Positions 44,345 through 57,358 of a DNA stretch of 64,000 bases are shown here, in pieces. The first letter of the stretch is position 1; each line of letters begins with the position of its first letter. The stretch spans positions 208,572,435-208,636,434 of the forward strand of contig NC_081553.1 in NCBI RefSeq assembly GCF_963082655.1. The letters are read 5' to 3'. The position numbers and the translations under genes were made by a program. Origin of the DNA: Stomoxys calcitrans (Eukaryota > Arthropoda > Insecta > Diptera > Muscidae). Below the pieces are notes generated by a model, which was not told the DNA's origin, did no database searches, and was given only the letters and a program-made list of their open reading frames with translations.

Positions 44345-46140
44345 TTTCTATACCCACCACCGAAGGATTGGGGGAAAATTCATTTTGTCACTCCGTTTCC
44401 AACACTTCGAAGTATCCATTTCCGACCCCATAAAGTATATATATATTCTTGATCGTCGTAAAAATCTCAGACGGTATTGCCATGTCCGTCCATCTATCCG
44501 TGTGTCTGTTGAAACCACGCTACAGTCTTTAAAAATAGAGATATTGAGCTGAAACTTTGCATAGATTTTTTTTCGTCCACAAGCAGGTTAAGTTCGAAGA
44601 TGGACTATATCTTGATATAGCCCCCATATAGACCGATCCGCCGATTTAGGGTCTTAGGCCCATAAAAGTCACATTTATTATACGATTTTGCCAAAATGTG
44701 GGACAGTGAGTTGTGTTGGGGCCTTCGACATTCTTCCATAATTTGGCCCAGATCAGTTCAGATTTGGATATAGATGTCATATAGACCGATCTCTGGATCT
44801 AAGGTCTTGGGCCCATAAAATTCACATTTATTATCCTATTTCGCCGATATTTGGGACAGTGAGTTGTGTTACACTTCTCGACTGCAATTTGACCCAGATC
44901 AGTTCAGATTTGGATATAGCTGTCATATAGACCGATTTCTCGATTTAAGGTTTTGGGGCCATAAAAGGCGCATTTATTGTCAGATTTCTCCGAAATTTGG
45001 ATCAGTGAGTTGTGTTAGGCTCGTCGACATCTTTCTGTAATTTGGCCCGGATCGGTCTAGATTTGGATATAGCTGCCATATAGACCGATTTCTCGATTTA
45101 AGGTTTTCTGGCCATAAAAGTCACATTTATTATCCGATTTCTTCGAAATTTGAGAAAGTGAGTTGTGTTAGACTCTTCGACATCTTACTGCAATTTGGCC
45201 TAAATCGGTTCAGATTTAGAGATAGCTGCCATATAGACCGATTTCTCGATTTAAGGTTTTGGGGCCATAAAAGGCACATTTATTGTCAGATTTTTCCGAA
45301 ATTTGGGACAGTGAGTTCTGTTGGGCTCTTCGACATCTTTCTGTAATTTCGCCCTGATCGGTCCAGATTTGGATATAGCTGCCATATAGACCGATTTCTA
45401 GATTTAAGGTTTTAGGGCCATAAAAGGCGCATTTATTGTTAGATTTCTCCGAAATTTGGAACAGTGAGTTGTGTTAGGCTCTTCGACATCTTACTGCAAT
45501 TTTGCCTTAATCGGTCCAGATTTAGATATAGCTGCCATATATTGTCAGATTTCGCCGATATTTGGGACAGAGAGTTGTGTTAGACTTCTCGACATCTTAC
45601 TGCAATTTGGCCTAAATCGGTCCAGATTTGGATATAGCTGCCATATAGACCGATTTCTCGATTTAAGGTTTTGGGGCCATAAAAAGCGCATTTATTGTCA
45701 GATTTCTCCGAAATTTGGAACAGTGTGTTGAGTTAGGCTCTTCGGCATATTTCTGCAATTTGATCAGATCGGTGCAGATTGGGATAAAGTTGCCATATAA
45801 ACCGATCTCTAGATTTAAGGTTTTGAGCCCTTAAAAGGCGTATTTATACTTCGATTTCGCTGAAAATTGACACAGTGAATCATGTTAGGCTTTTCAACAT
45901 CCGTATCGTATATAGTTCAGATCGGTCTATATTTGAATATAGCTACAAAAACAATATGTCGTTCTACAAAATTGAACAATGACTTGTATTTGTGAGACTA
46001 CTAAATGTCCGTGCCGAATTTGGTTGAAATTGGAATATATTTCGATATAGCTGCTACGGCGGCATAATTTATGTATTTTTCACCGGATTATGACGAAAGG
46101 TGGTTTGCATATATACCCGAGGTGGTGGGTATCCAAAGGT
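44345..46140 (+). repeat. Helentron-like interspersed repeat, long copy
   Basis: The 5' end TCTATACCCACCACCGAAGG is at about 44,347. It runs through the CCATGTCCGTCC block and about nine modules ('gatatagctgccatatagaccgatttctcgatttaagg' type) at about 160-190-bp spacing up to 45,960. The 3' end ATACCCGAGGTGGTGGGTAT is at 46,113-46,132, followed by a decayed hairpin. Confidence 0.7.
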
Positions 46141-46690
46141 TGAACCGACCGATTTTCACTCCTAGAGCCACTGCAAGCGTATTTATTAACCAATATTGCC
46201 AAAATTTTTTACTCGAAAAAGAAGGAGAAGAAGGAGCAATCTCGTTTCAGATTTAGATGTAGCTCCCATACATATGTTTGTACGATTTTGGGAAATATTT
46301 CAATTATGTGCTCATTTGGTAACCGATTCTCTCCTCGAAATTTGGCAGGAAGACTTTTCTTATGACTTTTAATATTAGTGGAGAAATTCATAGAAATCGG
46401 CTCATATTATGATGCAGCTGCCATATATGTATATCGCCCGATTTTCACTTCTATAGTCACTGCAAACGTATTTGTTGAACAATTTTAATAACAATTTTGT
46501 ACAATCCTTTCCTCGACGACTACCACAATAACTATAGAGTTTGGTCGAAATCGGTTCACAGTTGTATATAGCTCCTTTATATAAGTTCGACCGATTTGGA
46601 CTAATAGCCCAAAAATCTGGCCATTGGTTAATCTATTCCTTCGAAATTTGGCAAGAAGGAATTTCGTATGACTCTCGAAATAAATAGTGA
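46141..46690 (+). repeat. Third interspersed repeat family (module type)
   Basis: It contains two to three diverged modules with 'cgattttcact(c/t)ctagagccactgcaa', 'gaaatttggcaggaagact' and 'tagctcccatacatatg'. Layout is similar to, but sequence distinct from, the Helentron-like family. No coding capacity. Confidence 0.45.
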
Positions 46691-46717
46691 ATTTCATAGA
46701 AATCTGTTCAGAAAGAA

Positions 46718-47640
46718 AGGTAACTCCATTGGCAAAAGTTGGGGAATTAATCCGCGCGCTATGGACTGGGTATATACTGCAGTTGTCAGACCTAGAATGC
46801 TATATGGTGTTGTGGTCTGATGAACGGCGCTACAAAAGTCCACCTGCTGTTCAATACCCAACCAGATCCAAAGGATGGCTTGTTTGTGCATCACAGCCGC
46901 ACTGAGGACGGTACCATCTGATGCACTGAATATAATGCCCCTGGACATTGTGACTAGACAAATTGCTGCGACCACTGCTGTGACACTAAGGGAGCTTTCT
47001 TTTTGGTCAAGTGGCGGCTACGGACACTGTGTTATCCTTGATACAATGTCCGATGTTCCAGGCAGTGTGGATTACAACCTGCATGAGCAGCTTTTTGATA
47101 AAAAGTACTGCACCACTATTCCTGATGAATCGATTGGAACTACGATATCCTTGGGAATAAAAGTTATATAGACTTCTACACGGATGCTTCCAAACTAAAC
47201 GACCAGGTGGGCTTTGGGGTGTACTCTAAAGATCTAGAACTGGTCATATCGAAAGGGTTACCCAACCACTGCAGTGTGTATCAAGCAGAGATCCTTGCTA
47301 TTAAAAAAGTGGTGGAATGGCTATGATATAGCGTCACAACAACAACTGGCATATATATCTTATCAGACAGCCAAGCAGCCATTTAATCCCTGGCTAACAT
47401 ATTTCTGAACACAAAAACCGCTCTTGACGCCCTCTTCCGAGTGCCGGGCCACAGAGATATCCCAGGGAATTGTAAAGCGGACGAGCTTGCGTGACTAGTA
47501 ACTACCATTCTAGGAGAACTGGAATCTGTGGGTGTGCCTCTAGCGTGATGTAAGGTAGGTTTTCAGGATCAGGCCCGAAAGGCTACTAATGATAGATTGT
47601 AACAAAGAGGCGGCTTTGTACTTATAGGGTAGGTGTAGGG
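46718..47640 (+). pseudogene. Jockey/I-type LINE ORF2 3' part with RNase H domain, broken
   Basis: In one frame, KGNSIGKSWGINPRAMDWVY and TAVVRPRMLYGVVVW (end of reverse transcriptase region). Then, shifted, MACLCITAALRTVPSDALNI and PLDIVTRQIAATTAV (46,875-47,010). Then, shifted again from 47,174, an RNase H domain: FYTDASKL (Asp), QAEILAIKKVVEWL (Glu), LSDSQAA (Asp) and VPGHRDIPGNCKADELA (His/Asp). All four catalytic positions are visible, but stops occur at 47,324, within DSQAAI-stop, and after ADELA. RNase H would remove the RNA template during retroposition. It abuts the satellite array on its right. Confidence 0.8.
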
Positions 47641-47679
47641 TATTATACGACTTTAGCCTTTCCCTACTGGTTGGGAAAA

Positions 47680-47938
47680 AAATTGGTTTTTGCTATGTTT
47701 TTCATAGCAACCTTTACAGCATTGCTTCATCCATCACCACTTAGAAAAGAGATTTTCTTTACAAATTAAACGGTGTGCTCAGAATTTCGAAGTTCGCAAA
47801 ACTAGGAATATTGATTATGCGATTTTGAGCTTGTTTCTTGAAGGGAAAACTGTATACTCAACTCGAAAAAATTTTTCGCATCAAAAATTGAAAATTTTCA
47901 TAAGGGCCTTTGCCAAAAAAATGCAAAAAAAATAAAAT
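47680..47938. repeat. Diverged and deleted edge monomer of the satellite
   Basis: The first unit starts at AATTGGTTTTTGCTATG directly after LINE sequence. It differs from the consensus at many positions and lacks the stretch from 'caaaggatgttacagc' to 'gcattcttcgg' and the 'gaattttttgcaataatc' region. Edge decay of this sort is usual for satellites where exchange is rare. Confidence 0.8.
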
Positions 47939-48026
47939 GTGAAATTCCAAGTAATTCTGTTCACTTTACGAATCGTTTTCGAATTTCGAACTGCGGAATG
48001 CTTAAAAATTTTCGAAATTCGAAAAA

Positions 48027-48087
48027 ATGAAGGAGTTACAGCGTTGTTGGTCTTGAGAAAATGAAGGAGTTACAGCGTTGTTGGTCT
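48027..48087. repeat. Small tandem duplication inside a monomer
   Basis: The 34-bp stretch starting AAAATGAAGGAGTTACAGCG is present twice in a row. No other monomer in the window has this. Confidence 0.8.
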
Positions 48088-48114
48088 TCAAAACGACTTT
48101 GAATTTTTACGCCC

Positions 48115-49600
48115 GAAATAAATTGGTTTTTGCTATGTTTTCCATAGCAACCTTTACAGTATCGCTTCATATAGCACCTCTACGGAAAGAGATTTTCTTC
48201 ACGAATCCGACGGTCTGCTCAGAATTTTGAAGTTCGCAAAACAAAGGATGTTACAGCTATTTCTATCTAACGTTGATTTTTTTGCATTCTTCGGATATTG
48301 ATTATGCGATTTTGAGCTTGTTTCTTGAAGGAAAGACATAGGAGTTGCACTTAACCGAATTTTTTGCCATAATGTTCAATACTGTATACTCAACTCGAAA
48401 AATTTTTTCGCATCAAAAATTGAAAATTTTCATAAAGGGTTAGCCTTTGCTAAAAAAATGCAAAAAAAAATAAAATGTGAAATTCCAAGTAATTCTGTTC
48501 ACTTTACGAATCGTCTTCGAATTTCAAACTGCGGAATGCTTAAAAATTTTCGAAATTCGAAAAAATTAAGGAAAAAATGAAGGAGTTACAGCGTTGTTGG
48601 TCTTGAAAACGACTTTGAATTTTTACGCCCAAAATAAATTGGTTTTTGCTATGTTTTCCATAGCAACCTTTACAGTATCGCTTCATATAGCACCTCTACG
48701 GAAAGAGATTTTCTTCACGAATCCGACGGTGTGCTCAGAATTTTGAAGTTCGCAAAACAAAGGATGTTACAGCTATTTCTAACGTTGATTTTTTTGCATT
48801 CTTCGGATATTGATTATGCGATTTTGAGCTTGTTTCTTGAAGGAAAAACATAGAAGTTGCACTAAACCGAATTTTTTGCAATAATCTTCAATACTGTATA
48901 CTCAACTCGAAAAAATTTTTCGCATCAAAAATTGAAAATTTTCATTTTTTGCTAAAAAAATGCAAAAAAAATAAAATGTGAAATTCCAAGTAATTCTGTC
49001 CACTTTACGAATCGTCTTCGAATTTCGAATTGCGGAATACTTAAAAATTTTCGAAATTCGAAAAAATGAAGGAGTTACAGCGTTGTTGGTCTTGAAAACG
49101 ACTTTGAATTTTTACGCCCAAAATAAATTGGTTTTTGCTATGTTTTCCATAGCAACCTTTACAGTATCGCTTCATGTAGCACCTCTACGGAAAGAGATTT
49201 TCTTCACGAATCCGACGGTGTGCTCAGAATTTTGAAGTTCGCAAAACAAAGGATGTTCAGCTATTTCTATCTAACGTTGATTTTTTTGCATTCTTCGGAT
49301 ATTGATTATGCGATTTTGAGCTTGTTTCTTGAAGGAAAAACATAGAAGTTGCACTAAACCGAATTTTTTGCAATAATCTTCAATACTGTATACTCAACTC
49401 GAAAAAATTTTTCGCATCAAAAATTGAAAATTTTCATAAGGGGTTAGTTAGCCTTTGCTAAAAAAATGCAAAAAAAATAAAATGTGAAATTCCAAGTAAT
49501 TCTGTTCACTTTACGAATCGTCTTCGAATTTCGAACTGCGGAATGCTTAAAAATTTTCGAAATTCGAAAAAATGAAGGAGTTACAGCGTTGTTGGTCTTG
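48115..49600. repeat. Satellite block A (duplicated at +2,009 bp)
   Basis: Private variants in this block recur exactly 2,009 bp later: CGGTCTGCTC (48211/50220), the inserted AAAAATTAAGGAAAAAATGA (48561/50570) and the deleted TTTTCATTTTTTGCTAAA junction (48,937/50,946). It spans about three monomers. A four-base insertion at 49,445 (GTTAGTTAGCC) shifts the offset to 2,005 at the right end. Confidence 0.85.
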
Positions 49601-50123
49601 AAAACGACTTTGAATTTTTACGCCCAAAATAAATTGGTTTTTGCTATGTTTTCCATAGCAACCTTTACAGCTTCATGTAGCACCTCTACGGAAAGAGATT
49701 TTCTTCACGAATCCAACGGTGTACTCAGAATTTTGAAGTTCGCAAAACAAAGGATGTTACAGCTATTTCTATCTTACGTTGATTTTTTTGCATTCTTCGG
49801 ATATTGATTATGCGATTTTGACCTTGTTTCTTGAAGGAAAGACATAAGAGTTGCACTAAACCGAATTTTTTGCCATAATCTTCAATACTGTATACTCAAC
49901 CCGAAAAATTTTTTCGCATCAAAAATTGAAAATTTTCATAAGGGGTTAGCCTTTGCTAAAAAAATGCAAAAAAAATAAAATGTGAAATTCCAAGTAATTC
50001 TGTTCACTTTACGAATCGTCTTCGAATTTCGAACTGCGGAATGCTTAAAAATTTTCGAAATTCGAAAAAATGAAGGAGTTACAGCGTTGTTGGTCTTGAA
50101 AACGACTTTGAATTTTTACGCCC

Positions 50124-51600
50124 AAAATAAATTGGTTTTTGCTATGTTTTCCATAGCAACCTTTACAGTATCGCTTCATATAGCACCTCTACGGAAAGAG
50201 ATTTTCTTCACGAATCCGACGGTCTGCTCAGAATTTTGAAGTTCGCAAAACAAAGGATGTTACAGCTATTTCTATCTAACGTTGATTTTTTTGCATTCTT
50301 CGGATATTGATTATGCGATTTTGAGCTTGTTTCTTGAAGGAAAGACATAGGAGTTGCACTTAACCGAATTTTTTGCCATAATGTTCAATACTGTATACTC
50401 AACTCGAAAAATTTTTTCGCATCAAAAATTGAAAATTTTCATAAAGGGTTAGCCTTTGCTAAAAAAATGCAAAAAAAAATAAAATGTGAAATTCCAAGTA
50501 ATTCTGTTCACTTTACGAATCGTCTTCGAATTTCAAACTGCGGAATGCTTAAAAATTTTCGAAATTCGAAAAAATTAAGGAAAAAATGAAGGAGTTACAG
50601 CGTTGTTGGTCTTGAAAACGACTTTGAATTTTTACGCCCAAAATAAATTGGTTTTTGCTATGTTTTCCATAGCAACCTTTACAGTATCGCTTCATATAGC
50701 ACCTCTACGGAAAGAGATTTTCTTCACGAATCCGACGGTGTGCTCAGAATTTTGAAGTTCGCAAAACAAAGGATGTTACAGCTATTTCTAACGTTGATTT
50801 TTTTGCATTCTTCGGATATTGATTATGCGATTTTGAGCTTGTTTCTTGAAGGAAAAACATAGAAGTTGCACTAAACCGAATTTTTTGCAATAATCTTCAA
50901 TACTGTATACTCAACTCGAAAAAATTTTTCGCATCAAAAATTGAAAATTTTCATTTTTTGCTAAAAAAATGCAAAAAAAATAAAATGTGAAATTCCAAGT
51001 AATTCTGTTCACTTTACGAATCGTCTTCGAATTTCGAATTGCGGAATACTTAAAAATTTTCGAAATTCGAAAAAATGAAGGAGTTACAGCGTTGTTGGTC
51101 TTGAAAACGACTTTGAATTTTTACGCCCAAAATAAATTGGTTTTTGCTATGTTTTCCATAGCAACCTTTACAGTATCGCTTCATGTAGCACCTCTACGGA
51201 AAGAGATTTTCTTCACGAATCCGACGGTGTGCTCAGAATTTTGAAGTTCGCAAAACAAAGGATGTTCAGCTATTTCTATCTAACGTTGATTTTTTTGCAT
51301 TCTTCGGATATTGATTATGCGATTTTGAGCTTGTTTCTTGAAGGAAAAACATAGAAGTTGCACTAAACCGAATTTTTTGCAATAATCTTCAATACTGTAT
51401 ACTCAACTCGAAAAAATTTTTCGCATCAAAAATTGAAAATTTTCATAAGGGGTTAGCCTTTGCTAAAAAAATGCAAAAAAAATAAAATGTGAAATTCCAA
51501 GTAATTCTGTTCACTTTACGAATCGTCTTCGAATTTCGAACTGCGGAATGCTTAAAAATTTTCGAAATTCGAAAAAATGAAGGAGTTACAGCGTTGTTGG
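50124..51600. repeat. Satellite block B (copy of block A)
   Basis: The partner of the 48.1-49.6 kb block; it carries the same set of rare changes in the same order. Confidence 0.85.
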
Positions 51601-51948
51601 TCTTGAAAACGACTTTGAATTTTTACGCCCAAAATAAATTGGTTTTTGCTATGTTTTCCATAGCAACCTTTACAGTATCGCTTCATGTAGCACCTCTACG
51701 GAAAGAGATTTTCTTCACGAATCCAACGGTGTGCTCAGAATTTTGAAGTTCGCAAAACAAAGGATGTTACAGCTATTTCTATCTAACGTTGATTTTTTTG
51801 CATTCTTCGGATATTGATTATGCGATTTTGAGCTTGTTTCTTGAAGGAAAAACATAGGAGTTGCACTAAACCGAATTTTTTGCCATAATCTTCAATACCG
51901 TATACTCAACTCGAAAAATTTTTTCGCATCAAAAATTGAAAAATTTCA

Positions 51949-51978
51949 TAAGGGGTTAGCCTTATGGCTAACCCCTTA
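51949..51978. repeat. Hairpin at short-monomer junction 1
   Basis: Perfect 13-bp arms TAAGGGGTTAGCC and GGCTAACCCCTTA around a TTAT loop. It replaces about 236 bp of the normal monomer between GGGGTTAGCC and TCTACGGAAAG. Confidence 0.95.
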
Positions 51979-52735
51979 GCCTCTCTTTCTTCTACGGAAA
52001 GAGATTTTCTTTACGAATCCAACGGTGTGCTCAGAATTTTGAAGTTCGCAAAACAAAGGATGTTACAGCTATTTCTATCTTACGTTGATTTTTTTGCATT
52101 CTTCGGATATTGATTATGCGATTTTGACCTTGTTTCTTGAAGGAAAGCCATAGGAGTTGCACTAAACCGAATTTTTTGCCATAATCTTCAATACTGTATA
52201 CTCAACCCGAAAAATTTTTTCGCATCAAAAATTGAAAATTTTCATAAAAATGCAAAAAAAAATGCAAAAAAAATAAAATGTGAAATTCCAAGTAATTCTG
52301 TTCACTTTACGAATCGTCTTCGAATTTCGAACTGCGGAATGCTTAAAAATTTTCGAAATTCGAAAAAATGAGTTACAGCGTTGTTGGTCTTGAAAACGAC
52401 TTTGAATTTTTACGCCCAAAATAAATTGGTTTTTGCTATGTTTTCCATAGCAACCTTTAAAGTATTGCTTCATGTAGCACCTCTACGGAAAGAGATTTTC
52501 TTCACGAATCCAACGGTGTGCTCAGAATTTTGAAGTTCGCAAAACAAAGGATGTTACAGCTATTTCTATCTAGCGTTGATTTTTTTGCATTCTTCGGATA
52601 TTGATTATGCGATTTTGACCTTGTTTCTTGAAGGAAAGACATAGGAGTTGCACTAAACCGAATTTTTTGCCATAATCTTCAATACTGTATACTCAACTCG
52701 AAAAAATTTTTCGCATCAAAAATTGAAAAATTTCA

Positions 52736-52765
52736 TAAGGGGTTAACCTTATGGCTAACCCCTTA
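52736..52765. repeat. Hairpin at short-monomer junction 2
   Basis: Same structure with one arm change (TTAACC for TTAGCC), leaving one mismatch in the stem. Confidence 0.95.
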
Positions 52766-55088
52766 GCCTCTCTTTCTTCTACGGAAAGAGATTTTCTTTA
52801 CGAATCCAACGGTGTGCTCAGAATTTTGAAGTTCGCAAAACAAAGGATGTTACAGCTATTTCTATCTTACGTTGATTTTTTTGCATTCTTCGGACATTGA
52901 TTATGCGATTTTGACCTTGTTTCTTGAAGGAAAGACATAGGAGTTGCACTAAACCGAATTTTTTGCCATAATCTTCAATACTGTATACTCAACCCGAAAA
53001 ATTTTTTCGCATCAAAAATTGAAAATTTTCATAAGGGGTTAGCCTTTGCTAAAAAAATGCAAAAAAAATAAAATGTGAAATTCCAAGTAATTCTGTTCAC
53101 TTTACGAATCGTCTTCGAATTTCGAACTGCGGAATGCTTAAAAATTTTCGAAATTCGAAAAAATGAAGGAGTTACAGCGTTGTTGGTCTTGAAAACGACT
53201 TTGAATTTTTACGACCAAAATAAATTGGTTTTTGCTATGTTTTCCACAGGAACCTTTACAGTATCGCTTCATGTAGCACCTCTACGGAAAGAGATTTTCT
53301 TTACGAATCCAACGGTGTGCTCAGAATTTTGAAGTTCGCAAAACAAAGGATGTTACAGCTATTTCTATCTTACGTTGATTTTTTTGCATTCTTCGGACAT
53401 TGATTATGCGATTTTGACCTTGTTTCTTGAAGGAAAGACATAGGAGTTGCACTAAACCGAATTTTTTGCCATAATCTTCAATACTGTATACTCAACCCGA
53501 AAAATTTTTTCGCATCAAAAATTGAAAATTTTCATAAGGGGTTAGCCTTTGCTAAAAAAATGCAAAAAAAATAAAATGTGAAATTCCAAGTAATTCTGTT
53601 CACTTTACGAATCGTCTTCGAATTTCGAACTGCGGAATGCTTAAAAATTTTCGAAATTCGAAAAAATGAAGGAGTTACAGCGTTGTTGGTCTTGAAAACG
53701 ACTTTGAATTTTTACGACCAAAATAAATTGGTTTTTGCTATGTTTTCCACAGGAACCTTTACAGTATCGCTTCATGTAGCACCTCTACGGAAAGAGATTT
53801 TCTTCACGAATCCAACGGTGTGCTCAGAATTTTGAAGTTCGCAAAACAAAGGATGTTACAGCTATTTCTATCTTACGTTGATTTTTTTGCATTCTTCGGA
53901 TATTGATTATGCGATTTTGAGCTTGTTTCTTGAAGGAAAAACATAGGAGTTGCACTAAACCGAATTTTTTGCAATAATCTTCAATACTGTATACTCAACT
54001 CGAAAAAATTTTTCGCATCAAAAATTGAAAATTTTCATAAGGGGTTAGCCTTTGCTAAAAAAATGCAAAAAAAATAAAATGTGAAATTCCAAGTAATTCT
54101 GTTCACTTTACGAATCGTCTTCGAATTTCGAACTGCGGAATGCTTAAAATTTTTCGAAATTCGAAAAAATGAAGGAGTTACAGCGTTGTTGGTCTTGAAA
54201 ACGACTTTGAATTTTTACGCCCAAAATAAATTGGTTTTTGCTATGTTTTCCATAGCAACCTTTAAAGTATTGCTTCATGTAGCACCTCTACGGAAAGAGA
54301 TTTTCTTCACGAATCCAACGGTTTGCTCAGAATTTTGAAGTTCGCAAAACAAAGGATGTTACAGCTATTTCTATCTAGCGTTGATTTTTTTTGCATTCTT
54401 CGGATATTGATTATGCGATTTTGAGCTTGTTTCTTGAAGGAAAAACATAGGAGTTGCACTAAACCGAATTTTTTGCCATAATCTTCAATACTGTATACTC
54501 AACTCGAAAAATTTTTTCGCATCAAAAATTGAAAATTTTCATAAGGGGTTAGCCTTTGCTAAAAAAATGCAAAAAAAAATAAAATGTGAAATTCCAAGTA
54601 ATTCTGTTCACTTTACGAATCGTCTTCGAATTTCGAACTGCGGAATGCTTAAAAATTTTCGAAATTCGAAAAAATGAAGGAGTTACAGCGTTGTTGGTCT
54701 TGAAAACGACTTTGAATTTTTACGCCCAAAATAAATTGGTTTTTGCTATGTTTTCCACAGCAACCTTTACAGTATCGCTTCATGTAGCACCTCTACGGAA
54801 AGAGATTTTCTTCACGAATCCAACGGTGTGCTCAGAATTTTGAAGTTCGCAAAACAAAGGATGTTACAGCTATTTCTATCTAATGTTGATTTTTTTGCAT
54901 TCTTCGGATATTGATTATGCGATTTTGAGCTTGTTTCTTGAAGGAAAAACATAGGAGTTGCACTAAACCGAATTTTTTGCAATAATCTTCAATACTGTAT
55001 ACTCAACTCGAAAAAATTTTTCGCATCAAAAATTGAAAATTTTCATAAAGGGTTAGCCTTTGCTAAAAAAATGCAAAAAAAATAAAAT

Positions 55089-56894
55089 GTGAAATTCCAA
55101 GTAATTCTGTTCACTTTACGAATCGTCTTCGAATTTTGAACTGCGGAATGCTTAAAAATTTTCGAAATTCGAAAAAATGAAGGAGTTACAGCGTTGTTGG
55201 TCTTGAAAACGACTTTGAATTTTTACGCCCAAAATGAATTGGTTTTTGCTATGTTTTCCATAGCAACCTTTCAGTATTGCTTCATGTAGCACCTCTACGG
55301 AAAGAGATTTTCTTTACGAATCCAACGGTGTGCTCAGAATTTTGAAGTTCGCAAAACAAAGGATGTTACAGCTATTTCTATCTTACGTTGATTTTTTTGC
55401 ATTCTTCGGATATTGATTATGCGATTTTGACCTTGTTTCTTGAAGGAAGGACAAAGGAGTTGCACTAAACCGAATTTTTTGCCATAATCTTCAATACTGT
55501 ATACTCAACTCGAAAAATTTTTTCGCATCAAAAATTGAAAAATTTCATAAGGGGTTAGCCTTATGGGTAACCCCTTAGCCTCTCTTTCTTCTACGGAAAG
55601 AGATTTTCTTTACGAATCCAACGGTGTGCTCAGAATTTTGAAGTTCGCAAAACAAAGGATGTTACAGCTATTTCTATCTTACGTTGATTTTTTTGCATTC
55701 TTCGGATATTGATTATGCGATTTTGACCTTGTTTCTTGAAGGAAAGACATAGGAGTTGCACTAAACCGAATTTTTTGCCATAATCTTCAATACTGTATAC
55801 TCAACCCGAAAAATTTTTTCGCATCAAAAATTGAAAATTTTCATAAGGGGTTAGCCTTTGCTAAAAAAATGCAAAAAAAAAATAAAATGTGAAATTCCAA
55901 GTAATTCTGTTCACTTTACGAATCGTCTTCGAATTTCGAACTGCGGAATGCTTAAAAATTTTCGAAATTCGAAATAATGAAGGAGTTACAGCGTTGTTGG
56001 TCTTGAAAACGACTTTGAATTTTTACGCCTAAAATAAATTGGTTTTTGCTATGTTTTCCACAGCAACCTTTACAGTATCGCTTCATGTAGCACCTCTACG
56101 GAAAGAGATTTTCTTCACGAATCCAACGGTTTGCTCAGAATTTTGAAGTTCACAAAACAAAGGATGTTACAGCTATTTCTATCTAGCGTTGATTTTTTTG
56201 CATTCTTCGGATATTGATTATGCGATTTTGAGCTTGTTTCTTGAAGGAAAAACATAGGAGTTGCACTAAACCGAATTTTTTGCCATAATCTTCAATACTG
56301 TATACTCAACTCGAAAAATTTTTTCGCATCAAAAATTGAAAATTTTCATAAGGGGTTAGCCTTTGCTAAAAAAATGCAAAAAAAAATAAAATGTGAAATT
56401 CCAAGTAATTCTGTTCACTTTACGAATCGTCTTCGAATTTCGAACTGCGGAATGCTTAAAAATTTTCGAAATTCGAAAAAATGAAGGAGTTACAGCGTTG
56501 TTGGTCTTGAAAACGACTTTGAATTTTTACGCCCAAAATAAGATGGTTTTTGCTATGTTTTCCACAGCAACCTTTACAGTATCGCTTCATGTAGCACCTC
56601 TACGGAAAGAGATTTTCTTCACGAATCCAACGGTGTGCTCAGAATTTTGAAGTTCGCAAAACAAAGGATGTTACAGCTATTTCTATCTAGCGTTGATTTT
56701 TTTGCATTCTTCGGATATTGATTATGCGATTTTGAGCTTGTTTCTTGAAGGAAAAACATAGGAGTTGCACTAAACCGAATTTTTTGCAATAATCTTCAAT
56801 ACTGTATACTCAACTCGAAAAAATTTTTCGCATCAAAAATTGAAAATTTTCATAAGGGGTTAGCCTTTGCTAAAAAATGCAAAAAAAATAAAAT
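55089..56894. repeat. Satellite block C (repeat period about 1.81 kb)
   Basis: Private changes AAAATGAATTGG (55231/57037) and GAAGGAAGGACAAAGG (55443/57254), plus the hairpin junction with GGGTAACC (55548/57359), recur about 1,806-1,811 bp later. The block holds one short and three full units. Confidence 0.8.
55548..55577. repeat. Hairpin at short-monomer junction 3
   Basis: Same structure with the right arm GGGTAACCCCTTA, one mismatch. Shared with junction 4. Confidence 0.95.
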
Positions 56895-57358
56895 GTGAAA
56901 TTCCAAGTAATTCTGTTCACTTTACGAATCGTCTTCGAATTTCGAACTGCGGAATGCTTAAAAATTTTCGAAATTCGAAAAAATGAAGGAGTTACAGCGT
57001 TGTTGGTCTTGAAAACGACTTTGAATTTTTACGCCCAAAATGAATTGGTTTTTGCTATGTTTTCCATAGCAACCTTTACAGTATTGCTTCATGTAGCACC
57101 TCTACGGAAAGAGATTTTCTTTACGAATCCAACGGTGTGCTCAGAATTTTGAAGTTCGCAAAAAAAACAAAGGATGTTACAGCTATTTCTATCTTACGTT
57201 GATTTTTTTGCATTCTTCGGATATTGATTATGCGATTTTGACCTTGTTTCTTGAAGGAAGGACAAAGGAGTTGCACTAAACCGAATTTTTTGCCATAATC
57301 TTCAATACTGTATACTCAACTCGAAAAATTTTTTCGCATCAAAAATTGAAAAATTTCA

